Assembly (NCBI GenBank): GCA_030612175.1
Contig: JAUWOJ010000033.1
Coordinates: 1 to 10,584, forward strand
DNA length: 10,584 nt
Reading direction: 5' to 3'
Source of the DNA: Candidatus Bipolaricaulota bacterium
Lineage (GTDB): Bacteria; Bipolaricaulota; Bipolaricaulia; UBA7950; UBA9294
Positions within the stretch are counted from its first letter, which is position 1; each line of letters starts with the position of its first letter. Both the position numbers and the translations under genes were made by a program. The notes under the pieces were generated by a model. It was not told the origin of the DNA. It ran no database searches and was given only the letters and a program-made list of their open reading frames with translations. This document shows, one piece after another, positions 1 to 6,544 of this stretch.

Positions 1-117
1 CTGAGGGGTGAGTGTCTTCTCCATTCGTTCTGTGATATAGAATTGCTTCAGTCGATTCCCCTCGCTATACTAGAGAAGAAGGACCAAGAACAGAGAAAGT
101 CTAAGGAGGATGTTTGA
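1..117 (+). CDS. Possible 3' end of an upstream gene (partial)
   Basis: Frame 1 is open from the window edge to a TGA at 115-117, about 38 codons. The deduced tail is charged and Lys/Glu-rich, as many protein C-termini are. The TGA overlaps the TTG start of the permease gene (114-116) in a 4-nt TTGA overlap, the same coupling style seen further down this operon. The open stretch is short enough to arise by chance, and a promoter-like sequence lies inside it. No family is recognisable. If real, the permease is not the first gene of its operon. Confidence 0.3.
   Translation: MRGECLLHSFCDIELLQSIPLAILEKKDQEQRKSKEDV
43..71 (+). promoter_or_regulatory. Candidate sigma70-type promoter for the ABC operon
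   Basis: TTGCTT at 43-48 is a weak -35 (3 of 6) and TATACT at 66-71 is a good -10 (5 of 6), with an ideal 17-nt spacer. Transcription would start near 78, giving a leader of about 36 nt before the TTG start at 114. It overlaps the possible upstream reading frame, so it may be internal or a chance match. Confidence 0.4.
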
Positions 118-965
118 ATACCGCGTATCTCGCCAAGCAGACTCTTCTTCGGCAGCATACGTACAGGGTTACTCTCTACTTGCTTCTGTTCACTGGTTGT
201 GCAATCATGCTTCTTCCGTTCTTCTGGATGGTGATGACCTCGCTCAAAGAGGAGAGTGAAGTCCTGCGGATGCCACCCCAGTGGATCCCCAAAGATTGGC
301 AGTGGATCAATTATGTCAAGGCATGGAATGTTGCTCCATTTGGTCGTTATTTCTTCAATAGCTTCGTAATCGCTATCATGACCACGATCGGCGAGGTAAT
401 CACCGCTATTCTTGCCGCGTATGCGTTTGCCAAGATGCGCTTCTTCGGGAAGAACGTGATCTTTGCAGTCCTGCTCGGCACGCTGATGATCCCTGGAGAG
501 ATGCTCCTCATTCCGAACTATGTGACAATTACTCGACTAGGTTGGTACAATCGATACGAGGCACTTATCATCCCCTGGCTTGCATCCGTTTTTGCGATTT
601 TCCTATTGCGGCAGTTCTTTCGGTCAATCCCGGATGAATTGCAGGATGCGGCGCGAATCGACGGTTGTTCCCGGATTCGCTTTCTGTGGCAGATCGTGGT
701 TCCGCTTTCCAAGCCAGCGATCATGACAGTTGCTCTTCTCAAGTTCTTGGGAAGTTGGAATGCTTTCTTGTGGGTGTTGATCATGACGAGTAGTGAGTCG
801 ATGCGTACCGTTCCCGTGGGACTCAGTCTGTTCAGTTCTGAGGTGGGGACAGCCTACGAGCAATTGATGGCAGCATCGGTACTGGCGATCATTCCTGTGT
901 TGATCCTGTTTCTGTTCACTCAGAAGCAATTTATCCAAGGGGTGGCAAGAACGGGAATAAAATAG
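114..965 (+). CDS. Carbohydrate-type ABC transporter permease (MalG/UgpE family)
   Basis: This is an inner-membrane permease subunit of a sugar or glycerophosphate-type ABC importer. It has 283 residues, the usual MalG-class length, with about six hydrophobic segments; the first is at residues 18-42. The cytoplasmic EAA loop that docks the ATPase is clear near residues 178-203, where DAARIDGCS is followed by the WQIVVPLSKPA stretch. The C-terminus ending in a basic GVARTGIK-like tail is typical of the family. The start is a TTG immediately after a strong Shine-Dalgarno sequence (AAGGAGGA at 103-110). An in-frame TAA at 102-104 rules out an earlier start, and the ATG at 110 is out of frame. 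The solute-binding protein gene follows after 93 nt. The partner permease lies beyond that gene, which is not the usual order. The substrate cannot be read from the sequence. Confidence 0.93.
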   Translation: MNTAYLAKQTLLRQHTYRVTLYLLLFTGCAIMLLPFFWMVMTSLKEESEVLRMPPQWIPKDWQWINYVKAWNVAPFGRYFFNSFVIAIMTTIGEVITAILAAYAFAKMRFFGKNVIFAVLLGTLMIPGEMLLIPNYVTITRLGWYNRYEALIIPWLASVFAIFLLRQFFRSIPDELQDAARIDGCSRIRFLWQIVVPLSKPAIMTVALLKFLGSWNAFLWVLIMTSSESMRTVPVGLSLFSSEVGTAYEQLMAASVLAIIPVLILFLFTQKQFIQGVARTGIK

Positions 966-1058
966 TTCCATTTTGATCATGAGGAGGTGGTTCACTGAGA
1001 AGAAACATGATACTGGTAGAGATTTCTCTCTCACAAGTTCAGAAGGAGGAGGCAAGAA

Positions 1059-2288
1059 ATGACGATTAGGAGATTTTGCGTTCTTGGATTGGCGCTCGTG
1101 TGCTTGTTCGGGCTTGTTGCAGTTGCCCAAGGGCCAGTTACGATTACCTTTTGGCACGCGATGAGTTCGCGTCATCAGCCAAACCTACAGAAATTGATTG
1201 ATGACTTCACGACAGAATACCCAGATATTACAGTGGAGCTTAGCTATCAGGGTGGCTACGGTGAGCTGCAACAGAAGATCAATGCAGCGGTTGTGGGAGG
1301 GAACCCGCCGACGATTGCCCAGGTGTATGAAAACTGGGTGACGCCCATTGTTGAGATTCTCTACCCAATTGGCCCGCACATGACCGAGGAAGAAAAGGGA
1401 GATATCATCGATGGGTTGGTGCGAAGCAACACCTATAATGGCGTGCTCACCACTGTCCCATTCAACAAGAGCATTATGGTTCTCTACTACAGGAAGGATT
1501 TGGTTCCTATTCCACCTGCAAACTGGCAGGAGTACCTTGATATGTCAAAGGCGCTGACTGTTGATACTGACGGTGATGGAACGATCGATCAATTTGGCAC
1601 AGGTTTCCGGCCAGCGGCAAACCCGGAGCAGTTCCTGAATTTCCTCGTAGAGGCGGGTGGATCGATCCTAAGCGATGACTGGAGCGAGGTTACGATCGAC
1701 AACAGTGAGGGTCTACGGGCAATGGAGTATGCGGCAAGCTTGGCTCCCTACTCACTGATTACAAGTGACTATATGAGCAGCGCCTTCCAGGCAAATCAAG
1801 TGTGCATGTTTATCGATACGTCCGCTGGTTACTACTACAACAATCAGGCCGCGGAAGCGGCCGGATGCGAGATGGGTGTTGCCCGCATTCCTATGGGCCC
1901 CGTGAATCAGAAATCGATGATCCAGGGAACAAACCTTGCCGTCTTCGATATGAACCAGACCCAGGCACAGAAGGACGCCGCGGTGGTGCTTGCGCGTTTT
2001 CTCCTGCGAGCGGAAAGCACCGTGTTCTGGGCTCAAATGGGTGGTTATCAGCCAGTTACGAAGTCCGCTTATGAAAGCGAAGAATGGGAGAGTTGGGTTG
2101 AAACCCATCAGTATCAGCAGGCGATGTCTGCGCAGATGCTTGACGGGTTCTCCCAAATCCTGCATCCAAACTACGGCGATATCCGTTACGTGATTGCCAC
2201 CGCGTTTGAGGAGGTCATGTTGGGAGAAGCGTCGCCTTTAGAAGGGATTAAGAGCCTCGCTTTGGAACTCGAGTATCTTTTGGAATAG
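1059..2288 (+). CDS. Extracellular solute-binding protein of ABC importer (UgpB/MalE-like, SBP family 1)
   Basis: This 409-residue protein is the exported receptor that delivers substrate to the flanking permeases. A signal peptide is obvious: Arg-Arg at 4-5, a hydrophobic core to about residue 22, and a likely signal peptidase I cut after AVA near residue 23. There is no lipobox cysteine, so the mature protein is probably free in a periplasm. The mature N-terminus (ITFWHAMSS) strongly recalls UgpB-type glycerol-3-phosphate/oligosaccharide receptors. A Gly-Asn-Pro-Pro turn near residue 85 is also typical. A DTDGDGTID segment starting at residue 169 looks like an EF-hand-type calcium loop. The ATG at 1059 has a strong Shine-Dalgarno (AAGGAGGAGG, 1043-1052). 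A stable hairpin sits just after the stop codon and may favour high expression of this gene relative to the next permease. The ligand is unknown: sugar, sugar phosphate or a nucleic-acid breakdown product are all possible. Confidence 0.92.
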   Translation: MTIRRFCVLGLALVCLFGLVAVAQGPVTITFWHAMSSRHQPNLQKLIDDFTTEYPDITVELSYQGGYGELQQKINAAVVGGNPPTIAQVYENWVTPIVEILYPIGPHMTEEEKGDIIDGLVRSNTYNGVLTTVPFNKSIMVLYYRKDLVPIPPANWQEYLDMSKALTVDTDGDGTIDQFGTGFRPAANPEQFLNFLVEAGGSILSDDWSEVTIDNSEGLRAMEYAASLAPYSLITSDYMSSAFQANQVCMFIDTSAGYYYNNQAAEAAGCEMGVARIPMGPVNQKSMIQGTNLAVFDMNQTQAQKDAAVVLARFLLRAESTVFWAQMGGYQPVTKSAYESEEWESWVETHQYQQAMSAQMLDGFSQILHPNYGDIRYVIATAFEEVMLGEASPLEGIKSLALELEYLLE

Positions 2289-2295
2289 ATTCCGG

Positions 2296-2328
2296 AACGG
2301 TCCGAGGGGACAATTCCCTCGGACCGTT
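2296..2328 (+). terminator. Intercistronic hairpin after the binding-protein gene
   Basis: A perfect 13-bp inverted repeat pairs 2296-2308 (AACGGTCCGAGGG) with 2316-2328 (CCCTCGGACCGTT) around a 7-nt loop. Only a short TTT lies at the distal edge, so it is not a strong intrinsic terminator. Its place between binding-protein and permease genes matches known transporter operons in which such hairpins protect the upstream mRNA or partly terminate transcription. This would give more binding protein than permease. Confidence 0.6.
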
Positions 2329-2346
2329 TCACTATGAAGGATGATC

Positions 2347-3288
2347 ATGATCAAGCAGCACATCCTCAAAGTTGGGCGCCGGTTCTCAATTCCCCAGGAG
2401 TGGACAAGTCGCTCGTACTGGCGCGAGACGGGGCTAGCGTATCTGTATATTCTTCCCGCATTCGCGATCTTGAGCGTATTTGTTTTCTATCCATTTTTCT
2501 CCGCATTTCGCCTGAGTACCTTCAAGTGGACGCCGCTAACCAGCACATTCACTGGCTGGCGAAACTACGAGTATATCTTCCGCGACAAATACTTCTGGCG
2601 GGCGCTGTGGAATACCTTTTACTATGTTGGAATTAACGTCCCAGTTACTCTATTTCTCGCTTTGTTGGTGGCAAACCTGCTGAACAAGAGCCTGCGATTC
2701 CTTGCGTTTGCACGCACTTCCTATTTCCTGGCCTACATCACTCCGGTTGTTGCGGTCACAATGGTTTGGCAGTGGCTCTATAACTGGCAGTATGGTCTGT
2801 TGAATTACTTCCTTGGCTGGTTCGGAGTAAGTCTTATCAACTGGTTGGGTGACAAACGCTTTGCTCTTCCCGCGGTGATCATAATGAGCATCTGGCGCTT
2901 TGTTGGGTATGAGGCAATCATTCTTCTGGCGGGTTTGCAGGGTATCGATAAGATGTACTATGAAGCGGCGCGAATCGATGGGGCTTCCGGTTTCCAGACC
3001 TGGAGGAAGGTTACTATCCCCCTGCTGACCCCACAGATCTTCTTTGTTTTCGTCATTTCCCTTATTGGATCGTTCAAAGTGTTTACCGAAATATACGTTC
3101 TGTTCAATGGCACTCCTGGTCCGCTGAAGAGTGCGGAAACACTTGTCTTCTACATCATGCGCCAGGGTTTCTTTGGAACACAGCACTTGGGGCGGGCAGC
3201 TGCGGCGTCAGTGGTTCTTTTTGCGATCATTTTCCTGTTTACCTTGTTTCAGCTGCAGATCACACAAAAGAGGGTACACTACCAATAG
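2347..3288 (+). CDS. Carbohydrate-type ABC transporter permease (MalF/UgpA family)
   Basis: This is the second inner-membrane permease subunit, the expected heterodimer partner of the MalG-like protein encoded at 114-965. It has about 313 residues with roughly six hydrophobic segments. The first (about residues 30-58) is followed by a WTPLTS...FTGWRNYEYIF stretch typical of the family. The EAA loop is at about residues 206-230: EAARIDGAS, then WRKVTIPLLTP. The C-terminal KRVHYQ is also a MalF/UgpA hallmark. Two in-frame ATGs lie at 2341 and 2347. The AAGGA at 2337-2341 sits on top of the first and 5 nt before the second, so I chose 2347. The TAG stop (3286-3288) overlaps a GTG at 3288 and is followed at once by the nuclease ATG at 3291, implying translational coupling. 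Confidence 0.92.
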   Translation: MIKQHILKVGRRFSIPQEWTSRSYWRETGLAYLYILPAFAILSVFVFYPFFSAFRLSTFKWTPLTSTFTGWRNYEYIFRDKYFWRALWNTFYYVGINVPVTLFLALLVANLLNKSLRFLAFARTSYFLAYITPVVAVTMVWQWLYNWQYGLLNYFLGWFGVSLINWLGDKRFALPAVIIMSIWRFVGYEAIILLAGLQGIDKMYYEAARIDGASGFQTWRKVTIPLLTPQIFFVFVISLIGSFKVFTEIYVLFNGTPGPLKSAETLVFYIMRQGFFGTQHLGRAAAASVVLFAIIFLFTLFQLQITQKRVHYQ

Positions 3289-3290
3289 TG

Positions 3291-4085
3291 ATGAAGAAGG
3301 GACTTCTTACCTTGCTGCTGTTGTCTGTCCTGGTAGTGATTGGATCGGCACAGATGGCTTGCCCTCCGGCTACGGCGATGCGGGTCAAGGTATACAAGGT
3401 CTTTGATGGAGATACTATTTCCATCAAGGGTGGGGAAAGAGTTCGATTATTGGGGATCGATACGCCCGAAACCGGTGAACCATACGCTGACCTGGCGAAG
3501 CGATTCACGCGCAATCTTGTAGAATACAAGGTGGTTTGCCTCGAGTTTGACACTAACCAACGTGATGTTTACGGAAGATTACTGGCCTATGTTTATGTAG
3601 AGATCGATCAAGGTCTTGTGTTTGTAAATGCTGAATTAGTCAGAACTGGCCTTGCTCGATTATTGTTCATTCCACCCAACTATCGCTATCGCGATCAATT
3701 TGAAGCGCTGCTGTATGAAGCAACCATAGCGCGGCGAGGCATGTGGGGAGAAGTAGCGGATACTCTAACCCTTTCCCAGCTTGAGGCTGATCCTGTAAAG
3801 TATGTCACCGAAGTCGTTACTGTGCGATTTCTTGTGTCGCGGTACGTAGTAACAGATGATAACGTCACCCTCTACCCGGGTGACAGTAATGCCGCTTTTT
3901 CCGTAAGGATCAACAGCGATTCACTTAGCCCGATCACCGGTACTGAAGCTGACCCCCCGTTTGAGTGGCGAGGAAAATGGATAGAAGTAACAGGAACTCT
4001 TGAATGCAAAGATGTTAGACGAGGACTCGTTATCGAAGTTGAGTTGATGGACCAGATCGTGATCGAAGAAGAGGGAGACAGGTGA
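3291..4085 (+). CDS. Exported thermonuclease (SNase)-family nuclease with C-terminal OB-like domain
   Basis: This is a predicted secreted phosphodiesterase of the staphylococcal nuclease fold, which hydrolyses DNA or RNA with calcium. A signal peptide occupies residues 1-20 (MKK, a long Leu/Val core, then GSA-Q). The SNase domain spans about residues 30-155. The counterparts of the catalytic and metal residues are present: DGDT (D41 as the D21 counterpart), RLLGIDTPE (R52, D57, E60) and YGR (R96). The later NAELVRTGLAR and RRGMWG segments are also family hallmarks, so the enzyme should be active. Residues 160-264 form a second all-beta-looking domain (VTVRFLVSR, then WRGKWIEVTGTL) resembling OB-fold nucleic-acid-binding modules. 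The GTG at 3288, overlapping the previous stop, is an alternative start; ATG 3291 gives the cleaner signal peptide. The stop overlaps the start of the phosphatase gene by 4 nt. Confidence 0.88.
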   Translation: MKKGLLTLLLLSVLVVIGSAQMACPPATAMRVKVYKVFDGDTISIKGGERVRLLGIDTPETGEPYADLAKRFTRNLVEYKVVCLEFDTNQRDVYGRLLAYVYVEIDQGLVFVNAELVRTGLARLLFIPPNYRYRDQFEALLYEATIARRGMWGEVADTLTLSQLEADPVKYVTEVVTVRFLVSRYVVTDDNVTLYPGDSNAAFSVRINSDSLSPITGTEADPPFEWRGKWIEVTGTLECKDVRRGLVIEVELMDQIVIEEEGDR

Positions 4086-5299
4086 CGCTACGTAGAGGTA
4101 AAGATGCTGGACACATTGTTTCTGTCGGCGCAGTTCTTCTCATACTGGTAGCTATGCTTTTCATAAGCACAGAAGGGGGAGAAGATCCATTGATATGGGG
4201 ACCAAATCTGGGTGCAATTGGAGAAGAGTTTGTCTATGTTTCATGGAATACTTCGCGCGCAACTGGTGTTGAGCTACGCTACGCTCCGGCTGCGAGCTAT
4301 GATTCTTCGGGTATATGGGAGGATGTTCTTACCTTTGAACCGCACATGGGGTTTACGGAGGGTCGACTAGAAGGGTTGCTTCCAGGAACAACCTATTACT
4401 ACCAGATAGTCGTTGACGAAGGAGAGGCCGCTTATTCTAGTCCTGTAGGACGATTTACCACATCTAGTCCTGATACAGATGAATTCAGCTTTCTTGTCTA
4501 TGGAGACACCCGCACCTTCCCCGATCGGCATAAGCTCGTTGTTAGCAAGATGCTTGAGAATGGGCCAAGCCCTGCCTTTGTTGTTAACACGGGCGACTTA
4601 GTGGAATCACCTACAATTGGTCGCTTCAGGAGCTTCTTTGGCGTAATTGGAAGCCTTGCGCTTTCGTGCCCTTATCTTTCAGTGATCGGAAATCACGAAC
4701 GAGGGCATTCCCGGTACTATAAGTTTCTCCCTCTGCCAAGCGGCGGAGGGAAGGAAGATGAGCAGTGGTGGTCGTTTGACTATGGGAATGTTCACTTCGT
4801 GGGGCTTGATTCCTGCGTTCTGAGTGGTGCCAATGCCATCGCGCGTATGCGAGAGCAGCTGGAATGGGCAAAGGCCGATCTTGCTAGCTGTAATAGTGAG
4901 TTCAAGGTAGTGTTTTTCCATCACCCCATCTATAGTTCTACTTGGAATGGTGGAGTAGCGGATGAAGGCTTGCGTTCCCTGTGGGAACCAATCTTCATAG
5001 AGAATAAAGTCGATATTGTCTTTAATGGACACATGCATTGCTATGAGCATTTCTACGTGAATGGGATTCACCATGTTGTCACCGGTGGTGGGGGAGCGCC
5101 ACTCCAGGCCCCAGCTAGTGCTACAGCGGAGGGCACTGTCTTTCGCTCTTACGGGGAGCTTCATTACGTTCTGGTCACCGTTGACAAAGATAGGATGAAC
5201 GTAGAAGTAATCTCAGTCGCGACAGTGAGTGGCGACAAGGTCTCGCTTTCTGCAAGCCGATACCTGTTGGAGTCGTTCGACGTAGTTCAAGAACACTAA
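4082..5299 (+). CDS. Exported calcineurin-like / purple-acid-phosphatase-like metallophosphoesterase
   Basis: This 405-residue protein is a predicted dinuclear-metal phosphomonoesterase or phosphodiesterase acting outside the cytoplasm. An uncleaved anchor or signal peptide lies at residues 11-29. Residues 38-128 form an FN3-like beta domain (VYVSWNT, then LLPGTTYYYQI) typical of purple acid phosphatases. The catalytic domain follows with its metal-binding motifs in order: GDTRT (D142), TGDLV (D172), GNHE (N204, H205), FHHP (H280, H281) and NGHMH (H317, H319). The Tyr of the purple acid phosphatase GDxxY motif is absent, so this may be a non-purple relative with different metals. The GTG start at 4082 overlaps the nuclease stop (GTGA) and is preceded by GAGGGA at 4071-4076. 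Coupling to a nuclease and an ABC importer suggests removal of phosphate from nuclease products, but this is inference. Confidence 0.88.
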   Translation: MTLRRGKDAGHIVSVGAVLLILVAMLFISTEGGEDPLIWGPNLGAIGEEFVYVSWNTSRATGVELRYAPAASYDSSGIWEDVLTFEPHMGFTEGRLEGLLPGTTYYYQIVVDEGEAAYSSPVGRFTTSSPDTDEFSFLVYGDTRTFPDRHKLVVSKMLENGPSPAFVVNTGDLVESPTIGRFRSFFGVIGSLALSCPYLSVIGNHERGHSRYYKFLPLPSGGGKEDEQWWSFDYGNVHFVGLDSCVLSGANAIARMREQLEWAKADLASCNSEFKVVFFHHPIYSSTWNGGVADEGLRSLWEPIFIENKVDIVFNGHMHCYEHFYVNGIHHVVTGGGGAPLQAPASATAEGTVFRSYGELHYVLVTVDKDRMNVEVISVATVSGDKVSLSASRYLLESFDVVQEH

Positions 5300-5302
5300 G
5301 GA

Positions 5303-5379
5303 TGGTCGGGACGGCCGGATTTGAACCGGCGACCTCTTGCGCCCCATGCAAGCACGCTGCCAAGCTGCGCCACGTCCCG
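5303..5379 (-). tRNA. tRNA-Pro(GGG), CCA encoded
   Basis: On the minus strand the gene folds as a full cloverleaf. The acceptor CGGGACG pairs with CGTCCCG, the anticodon stem is CTTGC/GCAAG, and the 7-nt loop ATGGGGC gives anticodon GGG with G37. The T arm is GCCGG-TTCAAAT-CCGGC. A73 is followed by an encoded CCA (5303-5305 on the plus strand). Its 3' end is 3 nt from the stop of the convergent phosphatase gene. Confidence 0.95.
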
Positions 5380-5427
5380 ACTTACTACCATCATATCAGT
5401 TTATCGAGCGACTGACAACTTAAGATG

Positions 5428-5447
5428 AGTTGCTTCTGCAAGCAACT
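5428..5447 (-). terminator. Hairpin just downstream of the PP-loop gene
   Basis: A perfect 8-bp stem pairs AGTTGCTT (5428-5435) with AAGCAACT (5440-5447) around a 4-nt loop. It starts 2 nt after the stop codon of the minus-strand gene. No T-run follows on the minus strand, so it may be a 3' stabilising stem rather than an efficient terminator. The tRNA-Pro lies beyond it on the same strand. Confidence 0.4.
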
Positions 5448-5449
5448 GG

Positions 5450-6502
5450 CTATTCGATTCGCCAATGAGAGATGCGTGGATCGTCATCGTCAAATGGAGA
5501 AACAAGAATCACACTTGCTTCACCCTGTTGGATGAGCTTCATAGCAACAGATGTTTGATCAGTATGATCGCAGTAACGAGCAGCAAGACAGGCCGAAAGA
5601 TGGATTTCATTGACTGTGGGATTCCCCATGACCAAGGTAAGCGGACCGGGAGTGTCGATTGGCTCGATCTGCACATAACCCCGGTTTAACCCAGCAAGAA
5701 TTGCGTTTTCTCTCTCATTTCGCCCAACGATTGTCTTTGCGCTTTCTGAAAGCCTAAAGTGCCGTCCATACTTAAGCAGTGAGAAATCCGGCTTAGTCAT
5801 CTTATTCTTACCGGTGTAACAAAAGGTATCACGTAACCGCGCAGAGTAAGTCTTCTCGCACAGAAGACATCCACCAGCCGGTTGGGGGTAGTCGTGGATC
5901 CCGAGCTGGTCAGCCAGAGCCACCTGTTCCTTTCGGCTCCTTCCCTGCATGCAACCAAGATCGTGGCGCTGTATCCAGCCTTCTGCTACTGGAAGGCTGT
6001 CTGGTAGCCAATCCGCGGAAAGTGGACGGAGAAGTCTGTTCCCAAGCCCGCTCTCTTTGGCAGTAACTTCCAGTGCATGCCGATGCTGCGACATTGGGCG
6101 TTGTCCCAGTACCTCACCGGTTATCACAAACTGCGCTTTCTCTCTTTTCATCATCTCTCCCGCCGCTTTAAGCATGAAGATGCGACAGTCTATGCAGGGG
6201 TTCATCTCAGCTCCGTAGCCATGTTTGGGGTATTTGACTATTTCGAGGTGTTCAGTGGAAAGATCGGTCGTGACCAACGGAATCCCAACTGTGCTGGCAG
6301 CTGTGGTGATGTGTTCCAACCGTTTGCGATCTGTATCGAATAGAGTGGCAATGTGCAGCCCGACAACCCTTACGCCAAGATTAACAACGATAGCGGCAGC
6401 CAGAGTGCTATCCAATCCTCCAGAGAGAAGAGCAATTGCTCTAAGTTCACTTCTATTCCTCATTGCCTTCATTGAATCTTCATATTTGGAAACTATAATC
6501 AT
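5450..6502 (-). CDS. PP-loop tRNA thiolation-type protein (ThiI/MnmA-like)
   Basis: This is a predicted cytoplasmic ATP-dependent enzyme that would activate a tRNA base (adenylation) for sulfur insertion, as ThiI and MnmA do. The PP-loop SGGLDS is at residues 27-32. The segment HGYGAEMNPCIDCR (C103, C106), the TGEVLGQRPMSQ stretch near 128-139 and PAGGCLLC (C212, C215) are hallmarks of a bacterial ThiI/MnmA-related family often loosely annotated as tRNA methyltransferase or thiouridylase. The four cysteines may carry sulfur or bind metal. Its length of 350 residues fits the family. Alternative starts at 6472 and 6463 would put the PP-loop close to the N-terminus, as is usual; they also leave room for a divergent promoter. 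The 6502 start has AAGG 4 nt upstream. The modified base is not determinable from sequence. Confidence 0.82.
   Translation of the reverse strand: MIIVSKYEDSMKAMRNRSELRAIALLSGGLDSTLAAAIVVNLGVRVVGLHIATLFDTDRKRLEHITTAASTVGIPLVTTDLSTEHLEIVKYPKHGYGAEMNPCIDCRIFMLKAAGEMMKREKAQFVITGEVLGQRPMSQHRHALEVTAKESGLGNRLLRPLSADWLPDSLPVAEGWIQRHDLGCMQGRSRKEQVALADQLGIHDYPQPAGGCLLCEKTYSARLRDTFCYTGKNKMTKPDFSLLKYGRHFRLSESAKTIVGRNERENAILAGLNRGYVQIEPIDTPGPLTLVMGNPTVNEIHLSACLAARYCDHTDQTSVAMKLIQQGEASVILVSPFDDDDPRISHWRIE
6472..6499 (+). promoter_or_regulatory. Candidate sigma70-type promoter for htrA
   Basis: A perfect -10, TATAAT at 6494-6499, lies 16 nt after TTGAAT at 6472-6477 (4 of 6 to the -35). Transcription would begin near 6506, giving a leader of about 15 to 39 nt. 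On the opposite strand TATGAT (6498-6503) could be a -10 for the divergent gene, so the two promoters may overlap. Confidence 0.55.
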
Positions 6503-6544
6503 ACTGCCTTAAGGAGTAAAATGCATACGAAGGAGGAATCAGTA

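Noticed and set aside
647..666. A 14-base identity between the two permease genes (also near 2968)
   Set aside because: It encodes the conserved AARID part of the EAA loop in both genes, so it reflects protein conservation, not a DNA repeat.
979..1062. A 27-codon frame in the leader of the binding-protein gene, whose TGA overlaps the SBP ATG
   Set aside because: No Shine-Dalgarno precedes its ATG and its sequence is unremarkable. The strong ribosome site of the SBP lies inside it. The overlap alone is not enough to call a leader peptide.
4679..5164. Long minus-strand open frame inside the phosphatase gene
   Set aside because: The plus-strand frame has clear catalytic motifs, and the minus frame has no recognisable domain. 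It is a shadow frame.
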